IMG/VR virus record: IMGVR_UViG_3300032240_001151
Location: 1-64,000 of that record
Source of the DNA: a virus
Strand: one strand, 5' to 3'
DNA length: 64,000 bases
In this document: in pieces, positions 59,336 through 64,000 of the stretch
Layout of the letters: each line of letters begins with the position of its first letter
Numbering within the stretch: position 1 is the stretch's first letter
The notes under the pieces: model-generated
Databases searched by the model: none
What the model was told of the DNA's origin: nothing
Seen by the model: only the letters and a program-made list of their open reading frames with translations
Translations under genes and position numbers: made by a program

Positions 59336-61192
59336 ATGCCGGTAGATAAGTCACTTTTTCCTCGTTTAAAACGTTTATTCTCCACTGACGTTGTTGTAAG
59401 GAATGTTGGAGGTAAGCAACTGCGTGTAATGGACGTGGAGAGGATTCAATCTTTTGGCCAATTACAGACCAATTCTTTAGTAGACAGGTTCACAAGGCTA
59501 CATAAAGCCGGGCAAAGAATGCAGTTTAACCCAACGTTAAACTACCAGACTTTAAGGTTACAATTATATGCTGATTACGAGGCAATGGATACAGATGGTC
59601 TAGTAGCTTCAGTTTTGGATATACTTTGCGAGGAGGCTACACTGAAAGGAGATACAAACGAAGTATTAAAAATAAGGAGTTCAAACGAAAATATTCAAAA
59701 AATTCTATATAATCTATTTTATCAGGTATTAAACATAGAGTTTAATTTACCTATGTGGATTAGGTCTATGTGTAAATACGGAGATTTCTTTTTGAAATTA
59801 GACATTGCTGAAAAGTTTGGAGTATACAGTGTAAGACCGCTATCTGTATACGATATGATCCGTGAAGAAGGGCAGGATCCAAATAATCCTTCCTATATTA
59901 AGTTTGTTTATGATCCTGTAGCTGTAGCTGGTGGAACTACTGCTACTAAAAATAAAGAATCTTTTGAGAATTTTGAAATAGCCCACTTTAGACTGTTAAC
60001 TGACACTAACTATCTCCCCTTTGGTAGATCATATATAGAACCAGCTAGGAAATACTTTAAACAGTATATTCTTATGATGGATGCAATGTTATTGCATAGG
60101 ATTATGAGGGCTCCTGAAAAGAGGGTATTCTATATAAATGTGGGTAACATTCCTCCTAATGAAGTAAACGCTTTTGTACAACAGACTATAAACGGTATGA
60201 AAAAAACTCCGTTTGTAGATCAACAAACAGGTGATTATAACTTGAAGTTCAATGTACAAAACATGTTGGAGGACTTCTATATTCCTGTTAGACCTGGAGA
60301 CAATACCACTAAGATAGACACTACAAAAGGTCTAGAATATGCAGGTATAGAAGACGTTGAGTTTTTAAGAGATCTTATGTTAGGTTCTATGAAAGTACCT
60401 AAATCTTTCTTGAACTATTCAGATGAACTTAACGGCAAATCAACCATCAGTGCTCTAGACGTAAGGTTTAGCCGTACAGTAGAAAGAATACAAAGAATTA
60501 TTATTAGCGAGTTAGAAAAGATAGCAATTATACATTTGTATGTTCAGGGCTTTGAAGACGCGGATCTTCTTAATTTTAGTCTTGAATTAAACAACCCTTC
60601 TATAATCTATGAACAAGAAAAGATAGCCCTCCTTAAAGAGAAGGTAGATCTTGCTGGAAATATTATGGATAAGAAGTTGTTTTCTTCTGATTGGATTGGA
60701 GATAAGATATTCCAAATGTCTGAAGATCAAATTAATGAACAAAGAGATCTTATTGCTGAAGATGTTAAGAGAACATTTAGATACAATCAGATTGAGAATG
60801 AAGGAAATGATCCTTCTATATCTGGAGAATCTTACGGTACTCCTCATGATCTTGCCTCTGTGTATTCAGATGGGGGAAAGGAAAACCCTAACTTAGACGT
60901 ACCAGATGAGTACGATGAATTTGAAAAAAATCCAGTAGGAAGACCAAAAGAGAAAGCCTCTATATTTAAAACTGATAAGTCGGCTTTTGGAAGGGATCCA
61001 CTAGGTTCTAAAGGTATGAAACCAAGCACTCCTTTGGACAAAACTAGGACAGATAAGGTCAAACCATTTGCAATGGAATCGGCTCTAAAAGGACTAGAAG
61101 GTAAAAGAAAAAAGAAAATTGTTCTGTACGAACAAAAAGATCAAGAATCTGGTCTTTTAGATGAAAGTAACCTTATTAATCACGACATTTAG
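59336..61192 (+). CDS. portal protein, gp20-like
   Basis: This 618-aa protein has the T4-type portal core: DALLHRIMRAPEKRVFYINVGNIPPNEV (~250-280), PFVDQQTGDY...LEDFYIPV, and LRDLMLGSMKVPKSFLNYSDELNGKSTIS. Twelve copies form the ring through which DNA enters and on which the head is built. The C-terminal ~130 residues are charged and disordered (ending ESGLLDESN). Confidence 0.94.
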   Translation: MPVDKSLFPRLKRLFSTDVVVRNVGGKQLRVMDVERIQSFGQLQTNSLVDRFTRLHKAGQRMQFNPTLNYQTLRLQLYADYEAMDTDGLVASVLDILCEEATLKGDTNEVLKIRSSNENIQKILYNLFYQVLNIEFNLPMWIRSMCKYGDFFLKLDIAEKFGVYSVRPLSVYDMIREEGQDPNNPSYIKFVYDPVAVAGGTTATKNKESFENFEIAHFRLLTDTNYLPFGRSYIEPARKYFKQYILMMDAMLLHRIMRAPEKRVFYINVGNIPPNEVNAFVQQTINGMKKTPFVDQQTGDYNLKFNVQNMLEDFYIPVRPGDNTTKIDTTKGLEYAGIEDVEFLRDLMLGSMKVPKSFLNYSDELNGKSTISALDVRFSRTVERIQRIIISELEKIAIIHLYVQGFEDADLLNFSLELNNPSIIYEQEKIALLKEKVDLAGNIMDKKLFSSDWIGDKIFQMSEDQINEQRDLIAEDVKRTFRYNQIENEGNDPSISGESYGTPHDLASVYSDGGKENPNLDVPDEYDEFEKNPVGRPKEKASIFKTDKSAFGRDPLGSKGMKPSTPLDKTRTDKVKPFAMESALKGLEGKRKKKIVLYEQKDQESGLLDESNLINHDI

Positions 61193-61194
61193 TA

Positions 61195-61203
61195 ATATTT
61201 ATA
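61195..61203 (+). promoter_or_regulatory. late-promoter-like motif
   Basis: ATATTTATA, 15 bases before ATG 61219. Confidence 0.55.
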
Positions 61204-61218
61204 GAAGATCAATTTACA

Positions 61219-62061
61219 ATGAAGCTTAAACATAATAAACTTCGGAATACCGGCCTTTTGTTTGAATTGCTTGTTAGGCAAATCACTAGTGATACGCTTA
61301 ATAATAAAGAATCAAAAGCCGTTGATATTTTGAAAAACAACTTTAACAATAACGCTATTGCTAAGGAGTATAAGATATACAAGGCTCTTTTGAACAACAA
61401 AAACCTATCCGAAGCAAAAGCCAATATTGTTATTGAATCCTCTATAGAGGCACATAAAAAGTTGAATAAGAGCTTGTTAAATAGCCAAAAGTACAAGTTA
61501 ATATCTCAAATTAAGGAGAACTATGACATTGAAGAGTTCTTTAAATCTAAGATAGAGAACTATAAAACCTTGGCTTCTGTGTACATGTTGTTTGAAATGT
61601 ACCAGTCTGATAGCATAGATCCTCAAAATGAAGTAAAATATAAGTTTTCCATAATGGAAGACATATGTGCAGGTACTAAAGAGACTAAAAAAGACCCTGT
61701 ATTAGAGGAGTATGAGACTTTTGATAAAGGTACCAAAGCTTTAGTTTACAAATTAATGGTACAAAAATTCAATGAAAAGTACAGTGAGTTTAATAAAAAT
61801 CAAAAAAAGCTATTAAAAGAGTATATAAACAGCATAACAACTCCGGAAACTTTTAAGGAGTATGTAAACGAAGAATTTGACAGGCTTAAAAACAAACTAA
61901 GCACTTTGTCTAAAAAAGTAAATGACGAAGTAAGAAAAATAAAAATTCAAGAGGTTATAAATATAATAAAGCCGGTGTCCCAGCATAAACAAGTTTGTGA
62001 TTTGGACTTAGAAAATCTATTACATTATTACGAATTGGAAAAAGAATTAGAAAATGTCTAA
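61219..62061 (+). CDS. helical head-region protein, 280 aa
   Basis: The start KHNKLRNTGLLFELLVRQITSDTLN is a motif I associate with T4-like phages just after the portal gene. The rest is charged helix with a C-terminal Leu/Glu-rich stretch. In T4 the matching place holds head-core and protease genes; a scaffold or assembly role is inferred. It overlaps the next gene by eight bases. Confidence 0.6.
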   Translation: MKLKHNKLRNTGLLFELLVRQITSDTLNNKESKAVDILKNNFNNNAIAKEYKIYKALLNNKNLSEAKANIVIESSIEAHKKLNKSLLNSQKYKLISQIKENYDIEEFFKSKIENYKTLASVYMLFEMYQSDSIDPQNEVKYKFSIMEDICAGTKETKKDPVLEEYETFDKGTKALVYKLMVQKFNEKYSEFNKNQKKLLKEYINSITTPETFKEYVNEEFDRLKNKLSTLSKKVNDEVRKIKIQEVINIIKPVSQHKQVCDLDLENLLHYYELEKELENV

Positions 62062-62287
62062 AAAAAATGTAAAAGAAATGTCTTCCACAGGTGGAGGAGC
62101 TCCGGCAGCAGATCAAGGGCATGCAAATCCTGGAGATGGTGAAGGTATGGCAACTAAATATGGATTTGGAGGTGCTGGGGGAACAAAGGCTAAAAGAAAA
62201 AAAGGATTGATAAAGAAAAAATTTGCTGAGTCTAAAGATATTGACTTGGCTTTGGAGTATAAAAGATTATTTAAAAAGGAACTATAA
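62054..62287 (+). CDS. small Gly-rich head-region protein, 77 aa
   Basis: A Gly/Ala-rich first half (STGGGAPAADQGHANPGDGEG, then KYGFGGAGGTKAKRKKG) and basic tail, with position and size like the small core proteins gp67/gp68 of T4, although sequence resemblance is not demonstrated. Both ends overlap neighbours. Confidence 0.52.
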   Translation: MSKKNVKEMSSTGGGAPAADQGHANPGDGEGMATKYGFGGAGGTKAKRKKGLIKKKFAESKDIDLALEYKRLFKKEL

Positions 62288-62841
62288 TGACAACACAGCA
62301 ATTATACCAGAAGGTATTGAACGAGCAATTAACTGAATCAGAATTTTTATGGCACGTTCGTAGGAATCCTATGTACAGTGATATGTTGACAAATACGATG
62401 TCATATAAAGATACCGTATCAAAGCTTAAAGGCAAAGGACATATCTTTGACCCAAAAGCTAATTCAGAAATAAAGCAAGGTTTTAACTTTTTTAGCGCAT
62501 TTAAATCATTGCAAGAGTCTCTTACTGAAGGTAAGAAGAATCAGCTAAAAGGTGGTAAAGGTGATAAACTTACAGCCGATGATGTAAACTACTATGAGTT
62601 TACTAAAGGTTGGAAGCATGAGCTAGAGCATACTGATGACATTGACAAAGCTAAAGAAATTGCTATAGATCACCTTGCTGAAGATCCAAACTATTATACT
62701 CGTCTTGAAATGATTGAGTTTAAAGCTAAGAAAAAAAATCGTACCGATCTTCCTATTGAAATTAAAAAGAGTAATTTCAAAGATAAGGACAATCAGATGA
62801 AGAATGCTCCAAAGAAAAAGGCTCCTAAAAAAGCTAAATAA
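62287..62841 (+). CDS. basic head-region protein, 184 aa
   Basis: It begins MTTQQLYQKVLNE, close in shape to T4 internal-protein leaders, with L11-N-E13. Then comes a conserved-looking HVRRNPMYSDML, a YYEFTKGWKHELEHTDDIDKAKEIAIDHLAEDPNYY block (~97-133), which looks like a small phage domain, and a Lys/Ala/Pro tail. Likely a packaged or core protein. Confidence 0.52.
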   Translation: MTTQQLYQKVLNEQLTESEFLWHVRRNPMYSDMLTNTMSYKDTVSKLKGKGHIFDPKANSEIKQGFNFFSAFKSLQESLTEGKKNQLKGGKGDKLTADDVNYYEFTKGWKHELEHTDDIDKAKEIAIDHLAEDPNYYTRLEMIEFKAKKKNRTDLPIEIKKSNFKDKDNQMKNAPKKKAPKKAK

Positions 62842-62843
62842 GA

Positions 62844-64000
62844 ATGAATCTTTACGAAGACATATATAATTTTTTTAACGAAGCTCGTCCTAGAACTGTA
62901 AATAAGGATGTAGAAGATATTAGAAAAGGTCAAGCTATTTACAAAGGAGAAACTCCTAAAGATTTTGAAAAAACTTTTTTAAGAAGGGAAGAACCTAGTC
63001 AAAAAAGTTTTTTAAAGCCACCCTCAGATATAAATCAAAAGTCTTCCTTTAAAAATGGAGCAGTACATAGAATTGTTTTTAGAACTGCATTTAAAGATCA
63101 AAAAAAAGCTTATTTTAGTATATACAGAAAAATATCTGAAAAAGAATATAAGGATCTAAAAAGTAATATTGAAATAAGTGCTACTGTATACCCTTCTGAT
63201 AAAAAAGAGCATTTTGAAGACGTATATTATTTAAATCCAGGAGAAGGAATTAGAAACGAAAAAGATGGGTTTGTACATCTAAACGATGCCCAGATAAAAG
63301 AAATAAAAGAAAAGTATTCTAAATACATGACCGAGTTTAATCCCGTATCTATAGAAGAGATAGCAAAGGGTTTAAAAATTAGGTATTATGAGTTTGATAA
63401 ATTAAAAGCTTTCTGGGATAATAGAATGATAGCTTTTAAAGGTAGTAAAGATAAAGGATCTGCAAAAGCGGCTAGAGATGCAGAAAAGATTGAAGCTTTA
63501 AAAACAGAGATAGAAGATTTTATAGAGTATAATAAAGAAAATGTTATAAAAATTACTGGATTACATGATAAATCTGTAAAACCAGGTATAAGTCCAGAAG
63601 ACAAAAAAGATTATGAAGATCTTAGAAATTCTTTTATTAAATCATATGTAAGCAATCTTAGAAAAATAAGCAAATTAGCAGCTGTTCAAGTATTGACTTC
63701 TTTAGAAGAAAAGTTAAAAGATAGAAGAGATTTATTTGATTTAATAAAGTCTTCTTACGAAGGAAAATCAAAACCTTCTACATCTACTAGCACTGCAAAA
63801 CAAAAAAGCAAGTTAGAAAAACCAGCAAAACCTTCTACAGACAAAGCTAGTTCTATTGAGTCTAAGGGAGGAGAGTTCATGTCTAATCAAAAACACATAG
63901 TAACTCTTAATAGGCTTATAAACGCTTTTTCTGAATCAGAAGATAAAGAAAAAAATGATAGAAAGGAAAGAGAGTATCAGAGAGATCAAATATTTGTATA
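62844..64000 (+). CDS. putative head-core or cargo protein, 3' end cut by window
   Basis: ATG 62844 opens a frame that stays open to the window end (385 codons seen). The leader MNLYEDIYNFFNEARP fits the shared N-terminal peptide family with F-N-E in place of L-x-E. The remainder is Lys/Glu/Ser-rich, largely helical, with a Pro/Ser/Thr low-complexity stretch near residues 310-340. It may be a scaffold or packaged protein; no domain is recognised. Confidence 0.5.
   Translation, partial: MNLYEDIYNFFNEARPRTVNKDVEDIRKGQAIYKGETPKDFEKTFLRREEPSQKSFLKPPSDINQKSSFKNGAVHRIVFRTAFKDQKKAYFSIYRKISEKEYKDLKSNIEISATVYPSDKKEHFEDVYYLNPGEGIRNEKDGFVHLNDAQIKEIKEKYSKYMTEFNPVSIEEIAKGLKIRYYEFDKLKAFWDNRMIAFKGSKDKGSAKAARDAEKIEALKTEIEDFIEYNKENVIKITGLHDKSVKPGISPEDKKDYEDLRNSFIKSYVSNLRKISKLAAVQVLTSLEEKLKDRRDLFDLIKSSYEGKSKPSTSTSTAKQKSKLEKPAKPSTDKASSIESKGGEFMSNQKHIVTLNRLINAFSESEDKEKNDRKEREYQRDQIFV

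Noticed and set aside
12896-61203. T4-orientation late promoters (TATAAATA read on the minus strand)
   Set aside because: The element lies consistently just upstream of plus-strand starts, while no minus-strand genes follow it, so forward function is favoured.

Overview
This window is part of a large, AT-rich contractile-tailed (myovirus, T4-like) phage genome, very probably infecting a member of the Bacteroidota. The T4-like assignment rests on recognisable counterparts of the late sigma factor (gp55), baseplate hub/lysozyme (gp5), baseplate wedges gp25 and gp6, primase, large terminase (gp17) and portal (gp20). The Bacteroidota assignment rests on several short lipoproteins with A/S/G-C lipoboxes, TAnnTTTG-type promoter boxes, BspA-type leucine-rich repeats, few Shine-Dalgarno sites and many AT-rich leaders. 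It is an assembled metagenomic or isolate contig: the first 12 bases are an Illumina adapter tail.

Layout. (1) 1-5.9 kb, minus strand: tightly packed small accessory genes. They include zinc-binding mini-proteins, a MIB/HERC2-domain protein, a RadC-type JAMM protein, a 3D-domain wall protein and four tiny lipoproteins. Many overlap by ATGA or TAATG, and they are divided by hairpin-plus-U-run terminators. (2) 5.9-8.4 kb: an intergenic control region. It holds a perfect 16-bp parS-like palindrome, a ~1.2 kb gene-free, hairpin-rich stretch read as a large non-coding RNA, a tRNA-like mini-helix, one 188-aa gene, four 20-bp TTAACA-type direct repeats and C-rich tandem repeats. Transcription diverges here, so it is also a candidate origin or partition region. 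(3) 8.4-12.6 kb, plus: putative head-packaged proteins, a GT2 glycosyltransferase, an LpxH-like phosphoesterase and a lipoprotein. (4) 12.9-17 kb: a tandem family of leucine-rich-repeat adhesin-like proteins with a shared N-terminus. (5) 17-20.8 kb: nuclease, methyltransferase, HD hydrolase and the late sigma factor. (6) 20.8-36 kb: baseplate and tail operon including an endolysin. (7) 36-46.7 kb: Pro/Thr-rich, mucin-like fibre proteins enclosing a six-gene glycosylation island (GT60-like, GT-B, GT25, GT11 fucosyltransferase, FkbM methyltransferase, UDP-galactopyranose mutase). (8) 46.7-50.3 kb: GIY-YIG nuclease, primase, nucleotidyltransferase-like protein. (9) 50.3-64 kb: putative internal head proteins, a metallopeptidase, a spanin-like pair, terminase, portal and the start of the head-core genes.

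Three themes tie the window together. First, a recurrent ATATTTATA element sits mostly 15-19 nt before start codons on the plus strand and is probably the late promoter read by the phage sigma factor at 19,966. Second, about thirteen otherwise unrelated proteins begin with a similar 10-18-residue amphipathic peptide ending in an (I/L)-x-E prohead-protease-like site. This suggests a large set of capsid-targeted, possibly injected proteins. Third, the glycosylation genes are translationally coupled to Thr/Pro-rich virion proteins, suggesting that the phage O-glycosylates its own fibres. All functions are inferred from reading the sequence; no searches were run.
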